Shown here one piece after another: positions 24,573-32,976 of a stretch of 64,000 bases of DNA (its first letter is position 1; each line of letters begins with the position of its first letter). The position numbers and the translations under genes are program-made. The stretch spans positions 1 to 64,000 of the forward strand of contig NZ_JAJEWJ010000005.1 of NCBI RefSeq assembly GCF_020687765.1. Reading direction: 5' to 3'. This stretch comes from Sphingobacterium sp. FBM7-1. Its GTDB lineage: Bacteria; Bacteroidota; Bacteroidia; Sphingobacteriales; Sphingobacteriaceae. Below the pieces are notes generated by a model. The model saw only the letters and a program-made list of their open reading frames with translations, made no database searches and had not been told where the DNA came from.

Positions 24573-25228
24573 TCTAAAGCCTGATGAATAAAGCGTTTGA
24601 AAGGTAAGATTCGCTTGGCGGTATCAACAAGCTTTTGTAAGGATTTAGCGCCTGTTATATCTGTGTCGGTAAATGATTGGTACAAAATAAAACTCTTTAG
24701 TTTCAACACTTCTATATGAGGGTCTTCTTCGCTGTAACCTGCCGGTGCTCTTTTCATTTTATCTTCTGTAGATAAGTCATTTATGACCCAGCCTCCTTGT
24801 GCCAGTGCTTCGACCATATCTTGATAATTGTAATCGATTTCCTCGCGTATCGCATGCAGATGCTGCTTCTGCGGACGCCAATATCCGGCAGCAAAAAAAT
24901 GCTTTCCGGGCTCGATATGCAAATAGTATTCAGGGCCATCCAATTTCCGGCCGTCGACGGAAATTCCCGCGGCGAACCAGGTCTTATAGGGTGTTTTATC
25001 TTTCGAGAAGCGCGTGTCACGATATATCCTAAATAAGCAACGGGAGGCCTGTATATCTGTATTGATATGCATATCAAAAGCGGCCAGTTCAGCGATAAGA
25101 TGTGTGATATAGTTTTTGACGTCCGCTAAAGCCGTTTCATACATGGCTTTATTCTCTTGAAACCACTCTCGGTTATTATTATCCCGAAGGCTACTTAAAA
25201 AATCTAATGTCTCTTTGTCTATGTGCAT
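24566..25228 (-). CDS. DUF2461 (TIGR02453) family protein
   Basis: 220 aa. The pattern REWFQENKAMYE near the N-terminus, RIYRDTRFSKDKTPYKTWF (about 68-86), then GPEYYLHIEPGKHFFAAGYW and the C-terminal LKSFILYQSF is the DUF2461/TIGR02453 family, found widely in Bacteroidota and fungi with no established function. It is cytoplasmic and has no signal peptide. It lies 11 bp downstream of cdsA on the same strand and may be co-transcribed with it. The end overlaps anmK by 7 bp. Confidence 0.88.
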   Translation of the reverse strand: MHIDKETLDFLSSLRDNNNREWFQENKAMYETALADVKNYITHLIAELAAFDMHINTDIQASRCLFRIYRDTRFSKDKTPYKTWFAAGISVDGRKLDGPEYYLHIEPGKHFFAAGYWRPQKQHLHAIREEIDYNYQDMVEALAQGGWVINDLSTEDKMKRAPAGYSEEDPHIEVLKLKSFILYQSFTDTDITGAKSLQKLVDTAKRILPFKRFIHQALDQ

Positions 25229-25239
25229 TCCTTTCGGCT

Positions 25240-26040
25240 CTAACCTAAACTCTTTAAAAACAAGTATACCAACGGAGCGGCTATTAACAATCCGTCAAAT
25301 CGATCAAGTAAGCCGCCATGACCGGGTAATACATTTCCAGAGTCTTTAACTCCCACATTTCTTTTAAGTAAGGATTCGACAAGGTCTCCCATCGTTCCAA
25401 AAACTCCAATAATCACGGCCATAAGTATCCAGATCCATGAGGGAAAAATGCCAAAATAGGTTGACAGGATAAACCCGGCTATAATAGCCAATAAAACCCC
25501 GCCAACGAACCCTTCCCACGTTTTATTTGGGGAAATTCGCACGAAGAGTTTATGCTTTCCCAGGCTTTTCCCCGCCAGATATGCTCCGGTATCGTTGGTC
25601 CATAACAAGATCAAAAATCCAAGAGGGATGAAAGCATTATACGTATCCCCGAAGAAGCCCAAACTCATAAAGAAAATAAAAGGAATAACGGCATACAGCA
25701 GGCCGAAAAGTGAATAGGCTAAATCCTGAATCGGGGATGCGGTTTTTCGAAAAAGAGCCATGATGTAACACAACAAAATGCCGATAATACCGAAGGGTAG
25801 AATGGTATCTGGAAGTAGATCCAAAAGCACCAAACTCGTTAAGCCTAAACCAACAGCCGCAACTCCGGTAGCTAGGTATAGAAAGGGTTTGGTGTTTTCC
25901 GATTGCACCATACGATAAAATTCGTAAACAGCACATGCTGCAATAAGGGAGAAAAGGAGGACAAATGTATATGGACCGAGTAACACCGCTACGATTAAAA
26001 CAGCGATAAAAAGCAAGCCGGTTATTGCTCTAGTTTTCAT
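25240..26040 (-). CDS. cdsA: Phosphatidate cytidylyltransferase
   Basis: 266-aa integral membrane enzyme that makes CDP-diacylglycerol from phosphatidic acid and CTP, the branch point of phospholipid synthesis. About seven to eight hydrophobic helices precede the C-terminal signature: GDLVESLLKRNVGVKD, then LPGHGGLLDRFDGLL (about 240-255), with the conserved Lys-Asp and Asp-Arg-Phe-Asp residues. Length is normal. It overlaps the upstream DUF2007 gene by 11 bp, part of a minus-strand unit with the CPBP protease and DUF2461 genes. Confidence 0.95.
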   Translation of the reverse strand: MKTRAITGLLFIAVLIVAVLLGPYTFVLLFSLIAACAVYEFYRMVQSENTKPFLYLATGVAAVGLGLTSLVLLDLLPDTILPFGIIGILLCYIMALFRKTASPIQDLAYSLFGLLYAVIPFIFFMSLGFFGDTYNAFIPLGFLILLWTNDTGAYLAGKSLGKHKLFVRISPNKTWEGFVGGVLLAIIAGFILSTYFGIFPSWIWILMAVIIGVFGTMGDLVESLLKRNVGVKDSGNVLPGHGGLLDRFDGLLIAAPLVYLFLKSLG

Positions 26041-26260
26041 TTATTTCTGTGTTTGTTCCCGTCCCATTTTCTTGGATTAACATCTGAGCGGATAAAAAGT
26101 CTTTTTCATGTACAAAAAGGTCTATCCTTCCAAACATAAAGGAGGAATCTTGCTTGTTTAGCAGGACCGCCGGAATACCATTTTCTTCTAAAGTTTGTTT
26201 ATCTATTTCGCCGCGAAGCGCATCTGTGTAAGTCTGTACTCTAATCCACCCTTTTTCCAT
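26030..26260 (-). CDS. DUF2007 family small protein
   Basis: 76 aa from ATG 26260; this start removes an N-terminal stretch that would only recode the end of the upstream gene. The sequence WIRVQTYTDALRGEIDKQTLEENGIPAVLLN is the ferredoxin-like DUF2007 (putative signal-transducing) pattern, followed by FGRIDLFVHEKDFLSAQMLI. The biochemical function is unknown. It overlaps both neighbours (20 bp with the CPBP protease gene and 11 bp with cdsA), which implies translational coupling within a membrane-lipid/protease operon. Confidence 0.85.
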   Translation of the reverse strand: MEKGWIRVQTYTDALRGEIDKQTLEENGIPAVLLNKQDSSFMFGRIDLFVHEKDFLSAQMLIQENGTGTNTEINEN

Positions 26261-27164
26261 ATAACTTAATTCTCGTGATGTATCGGTAAAATATGAAAGC
26301 AATAATGCCACTGAAAACTAAGCTACCAAGATACACAATTAATGAATAAGAATCACTTTTCATCAGCTCTGCATAACTTTTACCTTGTGTAGCATAGTAA
26401 AAAGCCCATATAACAACCATGCTGTTGTTAACAAAATGGGCTACAACGGCTGTCCAAATATTCTTCGTCCATACGACCATATAACCAAAGAATACTCCTA
26501 AAAGCAACCGTGGAAAAAAACCATAAAACTGTATATGTATAGCACTGAAAATAAAAGCAATAACCCATACCGCTACATACTCATTTTTGAAAATTCGCGT
26601 TCCAATTTGCTGTAATGCCCCTCTAAAGAATAACTCTTCCCCGATTCCAGGTAAGATCCCGACGACTACAATATTCAAGAACAACCTGTTCCAAGCTGTA
26701 GTCATCACGATGTGTTCCGTCCATAAAGCCATCTCATCTTCTTTGGAGCGCATCCACTGTTCGAGCTGCTGCGCTATTTCGGGAAGTTTCATCTGCATAT
26801 TCCATTCGGCTACAAGAGACATACAGGGAGCAAAAATAAATAGGAACAACAGTCCGAGGAAATACGGCTTCCAATCAGTTAGGTTTTGATTTGGAAATAT
26901 CGTATTTTGCTTGTTGATAAGTTGATAAATATACGCGGGCACTAGAAATGCACCTGCGGAACTTATTCCTAGTTGGAGATATACATAATAGGTTTTTAAC
27001 GTATGATCTCCGGAAATCTCCGGCAAAAATCCCTTACCTTCCGAAAGCGTCAGTGCTATTACACTAAAGAATAAGGAAACGATAAAAAGACATACAAAGG
27101 TAATTAAAAGCAATGACAGCAGGTCAGCCCAAGGGCTCCTTTTCGAGGTGTCGGACATCTTCAT
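26241..27164 (-). CDS. CPBP family intramembrane metalloprotease
   Basis: 307 aa, with eight or so predicted membrane helices. The CPBP (Abi/CAAX protease-like) motifs are present: PGIGEELFFRGAL (EExxxR), the FSAIHIQFYG histidine motif and the AHFVNNS (HxxxN/B) motif. It should cleave peptides inside the membrane; in some bacteria relatives act in bacteriocin immunity or protein processing, but the substrate here is unknown. It starts the minus-strand unit with DUF2007, cdsA and DUF2461 genes. A strong bidirectional terminator lies upstream at 27193-27225. Confidence 0.88.
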   Translation of the reverse strand: MKMSDTSKRSPWADLLSLLLITFVCLFIVSLFFSVIALTLSEGKGFLPEISGDHTLKTYYVYLQLGISSAGAFLVPAYIYQLINKQNTIFPNQNLTDWKPYFLGLLFLFIFAPCMSLVAEWNMQMKLPEIAQQLEQWMRSKEDEMALWTEHIVMTTAWNRLFLNIVVVGILPGIGEELFFRGALQQIGTRIFKNEYVAVWVIAFIFSAIHIQFYGFFPRLLLGVFFGYMVVWTKNIWTAVVAHFVNNSMVVIWAFYYATQGKSYAELMKSDSYSLIVYLGSLVFSGIIAFIFYRYITRIKLYGKRVD

Positions 27165-27192
27165 AATTTAAAAATAGAAGAATATTTTAACA

Positions 27193-27225
27193 AAATAGCC
27201 CCGCGATACGCTCGCGGGGCTATTT
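27193..27225. terminator. Intrinsic terminator
   Basis: A 14-bp GC-rich stem AAATAGCCCCGCGA / TCGCGGGGCTATTT with loop TACGC and flanking A and T tracts. It ends the zinc-ribbon/NIF3 unit before the CPBP gene. Confidence 0.9.
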
Positions 27226-27244
27226 TTTTTATTTATTAGACAGA

Positions 27245-27988
27245 CTAGGCATTTTCTTCATCGAAAACGATTCCTTCGTCTACAATGATTCTTCCACAAT
27301 GTTCGCAAATAATAATTTTCTTACGTTGACGAATTTCAGATTGCAACTGTGGTGGAATCTTATTATAACATCCCGAACAGCTGTCGCGCTCGATAGAAAC
27401 AACAGATAAACCATTCCTAAAAGTCCCACGAAGCTTGTTATATACCTTCAAGAGGCGATCTTCTATATTCTTTTCTGCTTTTTCTGCCTTTTCCAACAAA
27501 GCATCTTCCTCTTTCTGCGTCTCGCCGGTGATCGTCTCGAGTTCCTGCTTTTTTAACTCTAACTCATCCTTACTATATCCCAAGCTTTGTTGTGTGCTTT
27601 CATAAAGCTCGGTTTTGTTTTTTATATCGAACTCTGCTTCACGAATACGTTTTTCACAAACCTGAATTTCTAACCCTTGAATTTCTATTTCTTTCGAAAT
27701 AGCGTCGTATTCACGATTATTTTTTACTTCGTTCAGCTGTCCTTCGTACTTTTTGATCGCCGCTTGTGCGTCCTTGATCATATTTCTACGATTTACGATG
27801 GAATCTTCCAAATCATCTAAATCAGTTCTGATTTTTTCAATTCGGGTATCAAGACCCGCGATCTCATCTTCCAAGTCGGCAACCTCGATAGGCAACTCAC
27901 CCCGCACCTGGCGAATTTTATCTACTTTCGTATGGATGGACTGCAGCGTCCATAACGCTTTTAGCTTTTGTTCTACGGATTGTTCCAT
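27245..27988 (-). CDS. Coiled-coil zinc-ribbon protein (CT398/DUF164-like)
   Basis: 247 aa from ATG 27988, 2 bp after the NIF3 stop. Residues about 10-185 form a long antiparallel coiled coil rich in Glu, Lys and Leu; the C-terminus is a C4 zinc ribbon with CSGC (about 205-208) and CEHCG (about 228-232). This is the CT398/DUF164 type often annotated as 'C4-type zinc ribbon domain', proposed to bind nucleic acid or secretion partners. The pairing with a NIF3-family gene is conserved across many bacteria, so a joint but undefined role is likely. Confidence 0.9.
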   Translation of the reverse strand: MEQSVEQKLKALWTLQSIHTKVDKIRQVRGELPIEVADLEDEIAGLDTRIEKIRTDLDDLEDSIVNRRNMIKDAQAAIKKYEGQLNEVKNNREYDAISKEIEIQGLEIQVCEKRIREAEFDIKNKTELYESTQQSLGYSKDELELKKQELETITGETQKEEDALLEKAEKAEKNIEDRLLKVYNKLRGTFRNGLSVVSIERDSCSGCYNKIPPQLQSEIRQRKKIIICEHCGRIIVDEGIVFDEENA

Positions 27989-27990
27989 TA

Positions 27991-29088
27991 TCAAACGTAA
28001 TATTTAATAGGATTTGTCTCTATTCCTGTCAATAGGACAGCAAAGTTAGCAAATTTTTTCTGAATTATTTCCAATAATAATTCCTGTGTAAATTGTTCAC
28101 TTTCAAAATGTCCAATGTCTGCTATGACGATTTCCCCTTCCGCATCGAAGAACTCATGATATTTATAATCGGCTGAAATGAAGATATCAGCACCTGAGCG
28201 CTTTGCATCATTTAAAAGAAAACCTCCCGCGCCACCACACACAGCTACTCTAGAAATTGGCTTATTCAGTAATTTTGTATGCCTAATGACTTCCACATTC
28301 AATCGGTCTTTTAGATAAGTCAAAAATTCGGCTTCTTCCATAGGCTGAGGTAAATTACCGATAGCACCTGCTCCTACGGTATGCAGCGTGTTTTCAAGTA
28401 CAAAAATATCATGCGCTACTTCTTCGTAGGGGTGAGCTGCGTACATGGAGACCAGAATGGCGCGCTCTAATCTTTCTGGATAAATTACCTCTATTTTGGT
28501 TTCCTCCACACGTTCTTGCTGATTCAAATTTCCAATAGTCGGGTTCGCGCCAGCCAAAGGGCGAAATGTTCCATATCCGGAAGTATTATAACTACATTCA
28601 TCATAGTCACCAATAGCGCCCGCTCCCGCGTCGAATAATGCGGTCCGCACGAATTCAACATGTGTACGTGGTACAAAGACGGCAAGTTTTTTGAGTAAAT
28701 TCCGCTTAGGCCGCAGGATAGCAAAGGATTCAAGTCCTAATTTTTCCGCTATTTTTCCGCTTACCCCAGGAAGAACATTATCTAGATTGGTGTGTATCGC
28801 ATACAGTGCGATACGATGCTGTATGGCCTTAATGATAACTCGTTCAACGTAATTCTTTCCGTTTAATTTTTTCAATCCTGTAAATACAATGGGATGGTGA
28901 GCAATAATAATATCACAACCCTTTGCAATGGCTTCGTCCACAACTTCCTCGGTACAGTCCAACGCTATTAATGCTTGCTGTATTTCGTCTTCTGGATTCC
29001 CGACGAGTAACCCCGAATTATCATACGATTCTTGATAAGCCAAGGGGGCTACTTGTTCTAAATATTGTACGAGTTCCTTAATTTTCAT
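27991..29088 (-). CDS. NIF3-like dinuclear metal-centre hexameric protein
   Basis: 365 aa, YqfO/YbgI family. The metal-binding motifs of the NIF3 fold are visible: IIAHHPIVF with a His pair (about 62-70), the AIHTNLDNV segment, and a C-terminal ADIGHFESEQF with His/Glu ligands. The middle (about 130-240) is the inserted PII-like domain typical of the long YqfO type. It is often labelled GTP cyclohydrolase I type 2, but that activity is not supported for the whole family. It forms a unit with the downstream zinc-ribbon gene. Confidence 0.92.
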   Translation of the reverse strand: MKIKELVQYLEQVAPLAYQESYDNSGLLVGNPEDEIQQALIALDCTEEVVDEAIAKGCDIIIAHHPIVFTGLKKLNGKNYVERVIIKAIQHRIALYAIHTNLDNVLPGVSGKIAEKLGLESFAILRPKRNLLKKLAVFVPRTHVEFVRTALFDAGAGAIGDYDECSYNTSGYGTFRPLAGANPTIGNLNQQERVEETKIEVIYPERLERAILVSMYAAHPYEEVAHDIFVLENTLHTVGAGAIGNLPQPMEEAEFLTYLKDRLNVEVIRHTKLLNKPISRVAVCGGAGGFLLNDAKRSGADIFISADYKYHEFFDAEGEIVIADIGHFESEQFTQELLLEIIQKKFANFAVLLTGIETNPIKYYV

Positions 29089-29093
29089 GCGAT

Positions 29094-29585
29094 TTATACC
29101 TCCGTTTCCTTATTGCTATTGGCTACAAAATCTTCTCCGTAATGCTCTATATGCATACGTAGCAGCACTTTATATTCATTGACTTTGATCCAATAAGTGA
29201 TAAAATATACTAAATGTAGAATGCCAATAATCACCAATACGAATAGTGGTAGCGGAATATTGCTTAATAAAAAGGTCCAAGCAAAAATAATTCCCCATTT
29301 ATATGTGGGATTTTCTTCTACTTCGATTTTCCGATCAAAAAATTCATTATTAAGCGAATCGGATAAACGCCTAGCAATCTCGAAGTTCCAATAGATATTA
29401 AAAATAGGTACCGCCACAAACCAAGCTTGACTGGGTAGTATACATTGATTATCTTTTTTAACCAATTTCAACGTCCGATAAAGCGTTAACGCAAAAAATA
29501 TCCATATTATAATCCGAATGATACCGCCGATAAGCACATACATCGCCATATCATCCGTTATATTCTCGGGCAGCATATCCATCAT
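29094..29585 (-). CDS. Hypothetical membrane protein (4 helices)
   Basis: 163 aa with four hydrophobic segments (about 14-38, 50-66, 95-112, 116-136). The GGIIRIIIWIFFALTLYRTLKLV start and the conserved-looking PSQAWFVAVPIFNIYWNFEIARRLSDSL loop resemble small uncharacterised Bacteroidota membrane proteins. No catalytic motif was recognised. It lies 12 bp after the RsmI-like gene and 5 bp before NIF3 on the same strand, so it is part of that operon. The function is unknown. Confidence 0.75.
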   Translation of the reverse strand: MMDMLPENITDDMAMYVLIGGIIRIIIWIFFALTLYRTLKLVKKDNQCILPSQAWFVAVPIFNIYWNFEIARRLSDSLNNEFFDRKIEVEENPTYKWGIIFAWTFLLSNIPLPLFVLVIIGILHLVYFITYWIKVNEYKVLLRMHIEHYGEDFVANSNKETEV

Positions 29586-29597
29586 ATAAAAGCAAGT

Positions 29598-30314
29598 TTA
29601 ATTTTGTACATACATTAAAAATATTGTGGGCTTTTTATGAAGCTCCGGTTTTCTTTTCTTCCATTCTGAAACAGATAAAGTGTGGACTTGTTCATCGGCA
29701 GCGGTCAAGTTACAAGCGACACATATTTGCGTTTTTTCTTTACAATTCTTCAGCAAATCGTCCATTAAACTATTATTACGGAATGGGGTCTCAATAAATA
29801 TTTGGGTTTGTTGCTCTTTCTGAGATTGAAATTCCATGTCCTTAATCTTTTTCGTTCGCTCGCTTTTATCAATAGGAATATATCCATGAAATGCAAACTT
29901 TTGTCCACTAAAACCCGAAGCCATTAAAGCTAATAAAATCGAACTGGGTCCAACTAAAGGAATGACTTTTATTCCTCGCCGACGTGCCTCCGCGACGACA
30001 TCTGCCCCCGGATCGGCGACGCCCGGACAGCCCGCCTCTGACATCAAGCCTATATCTTTTCCTTCTTTCACCGAACTAAAAATAAGATTAAAATCTATTG
30101 TCTCGCGAGAATGTTTTCCATAATCGTGCATTTTTAAATCTCGCTGCGCAATGGTCAGACCGGCTTGTTTTAGAAAGCGACGGGCAGTTTTTTCGTTCTC
30201 AACGATATATTCGTCAATCTGGTTAATCAATTCTCGATGAAATAGCGTGTACGAATACTTCTCCGCATTTTCAGCTAAGGGTACTGGAATAAGGTATAAT
30301 GTTCCTAAAGACAT
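29598..30314 (-). CDS. RsmI-like SAM-dependent methyltransferase
   Basis: 238 aa, tetrapyrrole-methylase fold. It starts GTLYLIPVPLAEN rather than the standard GTLYLVATPIGN, but the core motifs are there: GLMSEAGCPGVADPGADVV (about 89-107), IPLVGPSSILLALMASGFSGQ, and a C-terminal ETPFRNN. RsmI 2'-O-methylates C1402 of 16S rRNA; this divergent form is common in Bacteroidota and could be a paralogue with another target. It heads a minus-strand unit with a membrane protein, NIF3 and zinc-ribbon genes. A -7 element ends 4 bp before the ATG. Confidence 0.82.
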   Translation of the reverse strand: MSLGTLYLIPVPLAENAEKYSYTLFHRELINQIDEYIVENEKTARRFLKQAGLTIAQRDLKMHDYGKHSRETIDFNLIFSSVKEGKDIGLMSEAGCPGVADPGADVVAEARRRGIKVIPLVGPSSILLALMASGFSGQKFAFHGYIPIDKSERTKKIKDMEFQSQKEQQTQIFIETPFRNNSLMDDLLKNCKEKTQICVACNLTAADEQVHTLSVSEWKKRKPELHKKPTIFLMYVQN

Positions 30315-30318
30315 AGTT

Positions 30319-30326
30319 CAAAACTA
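30319..30326 (-). promoter_or_regulatory. -7 element of the RsmI-like gene
   Basis: TAGTTTTG on the minus strand, 4 bp upstream of the ATG, giving a possible leaderless mRNA. No well-spaced TTG was found. Confidence 0.45.
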
Positions 30327-30513
30327 CTAAATACAACGGACGAATCCGTAAAAGAATGTTAAAAACACAGCATACTTATAAATCGCCATAAATACGAGAT
30401 AAAAATAAATTTGACGTTTAAAAAGATAATTAATAATTTGCTCGCAATTACGGCGTTATCGATGGTAAGAGACATCGTTCGGTACCGATATACGCTAGAA
30501 AGCAGGAGATGAT

Positions 30514-30900
30514 ATGCATGCACAAATAACATCCGGTGTGAAAATTTCCGTAGATGTAGTCTACCAACCCGAATATTCCAATCCGGCAAAGATGCACTTT
30601 ATGTTTTCCTATCAAATCACTATAGAAAACCAAAGTGATGCAACCATACAACTTATTAATCGCCATTGGGATATTTTTGATAGTATCGGTGAAATAAAAC
30701 AGGTAGAAGGTGAAGGCGTTATCGGAGAACAGCCGGTATTAATTCCAGGTGCTTTATATCAATATGTTTCTGGGTGTAATCTGAAAAGCGAAATAGGATA
30801 TATGGAGGGTTATTATGAGATGATTAAAGAAATAGATGGCAGTATATTTCACGCTGAAATTCCTAGATTTAATCTTATCGCTTCTTTCAAACTAAACTAG
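30514..30900 (+). CDS. apaG: ApaG domain protein
   Basis: 128 aa, all-beta ApaG (DUF525) fold. Typical segments are TSGVKISVDVVYQPEYSNP at the N-terminus, FSYQITIENQSDATIQLINRHW (about 30-51), GEGVIGEQPVLIPGALYQYVSGC and GYMEGYYEM. ApaG proteins bind nucleotides or pyrophosphate in some studies, but the cellular role is unclear. Cytoplasmic, standard length. It is divergent from the RsmI-like gene with a 200-bp gap in which no other gene was seen. Confidence 0.93.
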   Translation: MHAQITSGVKISVDVVYQPEYSNPAKMHFMFSYQITIENQSDATIQLINRHWDIFDSIGEIKQVEGEGVIGEQPVLIPGALYQYVSGCNLKSEIGYMEGYYEMIKEIDGSIFHAEIPRFNLIASFKLN

Positions 30901-30967
30901 GTATTCCATACTTTTGTAAATTATCGTCCTTATCCACGATAGTTACTCATTTACAGCATTATTTCTT

Positions 30968-30975
30968 TATTTTTG
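30968..30975 (+). promoter_or_regulatory. -7 element upstream of the ABC-F gene
   Basis: TATTTTTG matches TAnnTTTG, about 108 bp before the GTG start, leaving a leader of roughly 100 nt that contains an inverted repeat at 31033-31057. TTATCCACG (30930-30938), one base off a DnaA box, lies just upstream. Confidence 0.45.
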
Positions 30976-31032
30976 TACCTGAAATTTATCTGATCTGAAA
31001 TAGGGTTGGGTGTAGCAGGAAAAATAAGTTAG

Positions 31033-31057
31033 AACACATATATATATTATATGTGTT
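31033..31057. repeat. Inverted repeat in the ABC-F leader
   Basis: AACACATATA (31033-31042) and TATATGTGTT (31048-31057), 10-bp arms around 5 bp. It lies in the probable 5' leader, 25 bp before the start codon, and could be an operator or an RNA hairpin that sequesters the start region. Confidence 0.5.
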
Positions 31058-31082
31058 AAGTAATTCATAATCAATATATTAA

Positions 31083-32942
31083 GTGAGTATTATTGCAACA
31101 GAGCAAGTTAGTCATTCGTTCCATGACAAATGGTTATTTACGAATCTGCACTTCGCCCTAAATAAAGGAGATAGGATAGCTTTAGTCGGCATAAACGGAA
31201 CCGGTAAATCCACGTTGTTAAAAATTCTTGCAGAGCAGATCGTCCCCACGACAGGTAAAGTGGTTAAAGAAAGGGGTATCAAAGTTGGTTTTCTTTCTCA
31301 AGAACCAAGTTTTAAGGGGCTAGAAACTGTGAACGACTTCATTTATAGTTCAGATAACCAACAACAGCAATTAATAAAAGCGTACGAAACATTATTGAAT
31401 AGTGATGAAATTGATCATCACAAGTTAGCCCAACTCACAGACCAACTATCGGCAATGGAGGCTTGGGAATATGAACACAACATTAAGACCATTTTAAATC
31501 GACTACAGATTTCAGATTTTACACAATCTATTGATAGTCTATCAGGAGGCCAGAAGAAACGTCTTTCACTTGCAAAATTACTTATCGATGAGCCCGATGT
31601 GTATATCCTTGATGAACCTACGAACCATTTGGATATAGAAACAATCGAATGGTTGGAAAAATTATTGGTAACCGGAAATAAAACGGTTCTGCTTGTGACC
31701 CACGATAGATACTTTCTCGATAATGTATGTACGGAAATCAGAGAATTAGATAAAGGGCAACTGCATTCCTATAAAGGGAACTACACCTACTTTTTAGAGA
31801 AAAAATCTGAACGAGAAGCTATCGACGCCGTTGCAGTTGAAAAAGCACAAAATTTATTGCGTCGTGAGCTAGAATGGATGCGACGTCAACCCCAAGCGCG
31901 CGGGACGAAGTCGAAAGCCCGTATTGAAGCTTTTTATGACCTCGAAAAAAAGTCTAAAAGCGGAACAAAAACCGAAAATGTTAAACTTTCGGTTAAAATG
32001 AGCAGACAGGGATCTAAAATATTGGAACTCGAAAATATTTCTAAATCATTTCAGGAAAAGACCGTTATAGACAGGTTTTCTTATACTTTTAAAAAGGGGG
32101 ACCGAATTGGGTTGGCAGGAAAAAATGGGAGTGGAAAATCAACCTTCTTAAATATAATCAGCCTAGGTATTGTTCCTGATAGTGGAAATGTCGCGGTAGG
32201 TGAAACGACGAAATTCGGTTATTATAAACAAGAAGGGCTGACATTTAACCCATCAGATCGGGTTTTAGATATTGTAAAAAATGTAGCCGATTTCATCGAA
32301 ATGGCAAATGGTGACGTCATTACCGCATCTCAATTATTAACTTTATTTTTATTCCCTCCAGAGAAGCAACATACATTTGTAGAAAAATTAAGTGGAGGAG
32401 AAAAGAAACGATTGCAGTTAATGCGTGTATTGATGTCAAACCCTAATTTTCTGATTTTAGACGAACCTTCTAATGATCTGGACATCGACACCTTAAATGT
32501 TTTAGAGGATTTTTTAGAAAACTATGGAGGGGTGTTGGTATTAGTTTCTCATGATCGTTATCTTATAGACAAATTAACCGATCAACTTTTTATTTTTGAG
32601 CAAGGGGGAAACTTAACAATACATAACGGTAATTATGCAGACTATCGATCGGAAGTTGAGGAGCTCAGTCGTATCGAAAAAGCAAAATCTCCATTACCGC
32701 TTCTTAAAGACTCTGCTTCTAAAACCGAGAAGAAAAAGCTATCGTACAAAGAACAACGTGAATATGAAACGTTAGAAAAAGAAATTGTAGAAATAGAAAC
32801 TTTAATCAGACAACAAACCGAAATATTAAATACAATTAACGATCACGAGCAACTGACGGCTATAGCTTCTGATATTGAAAAATTACAAAAAGACTTGGAC
32901 CAAAAATCGGAACGTTGGTTAGTCTTAGCAGAATATATATAA
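31083..32942 (+). CDS. ABC-F family ATPase (Uup-like)
   Basis: 619 aa, two ABC domains in one chain and no membrane helices. First Walker A GINGTGKST (36-44), signature LSGGQKKRLSLAKLL and Walker B YILDEPTNHLDIE; second Walker A GKNGSGKST (about 348-356), signature LSGGEKKRLQLM, Walker B LILDEPSNDLD. The inter-domain linker (about 240-305) is charged, and the C-terminal 90 residues form a coiled-coil extension like the nucleic-acid-binding tail of Uup. ABC-F proteins act on ribosomes or nucleic acids rather than transport. GTG 31083 is the only plausible start. It precedes two parS-like sites and mnmG. Confidence 0.92.
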   Translation: MSIIATEQVSHSFHDKWLFTNLHFALNKGDRIALVGINGTGKSTLLKILAEQIVPTTGKVVKERGIKVGFLSQEPSFKGLETVNDFIYSSDNQQQQLIKAYETLLNSDEIDHHKLAQLTDQLSAMEAWEYEHNIKTILNRLQISDFTQSIDSLSGGQKKRLSLAKLLIDEPDVYILDEPTNHLDIETIEWLEKLLVTGNKTVLLVTHDRYFLDNVCTEIRELDKGQLHSYKGNYTYFLEKKSEREAIDAVAVEKAQNLLRRELEWMRRQPQARGTKSKARIEAFYDLEKKSKSGTKTENVKLSVKMSRQGSKILELENISKSFQEKTVIDRFSYTFKKGDRIGLAGKNGSGKSTFLNIISLGIVPDSGNVAVGETTKFGYYKQEGLTFNPSDRVLDIVKNVADFIEMANGDVITASQLLTLFLFPPEKQHTFVEKLSGGEKKRLQLMRVLMSNPNFLILDEPSNDLDIDTLNVLEDFLENYGGVLVLVSHDRYLIDKLTDQLFIFEQGGNLTIHNGNYADYRSEVEELSRIEKAKSPLPLLKDSASKTEKKKLSYKEQREYETLEKEIVEIETLIRQQTEILNTINDHEQLTAIASDIEKLQKDLDQKSERWLVLAEYI

Positions 32943-32946
32943 TTTC

Positions 32947-32962
32947 TGTTTCACGTGAAACA
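32947..32962. promoter_or_regulatory. parS centromere site, perfect consensus
   Basis: TGTTTCACGTGAAACA is identical to the conserved 16-bp ParB-binding parS palindrome known from many bacteria. It lies 5 bp after the ABC-F stop codon, in the intergenic region before mnmG. Confidence 0.9.
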
Positions 32963-32976
32963 TTTCTCTATTTAGG

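Noticed and set aside
25637..25936. 99-codon minus-strand ORF inside cdsA
   Set aside because: Shadow frame of a well-supported gene with no family features.
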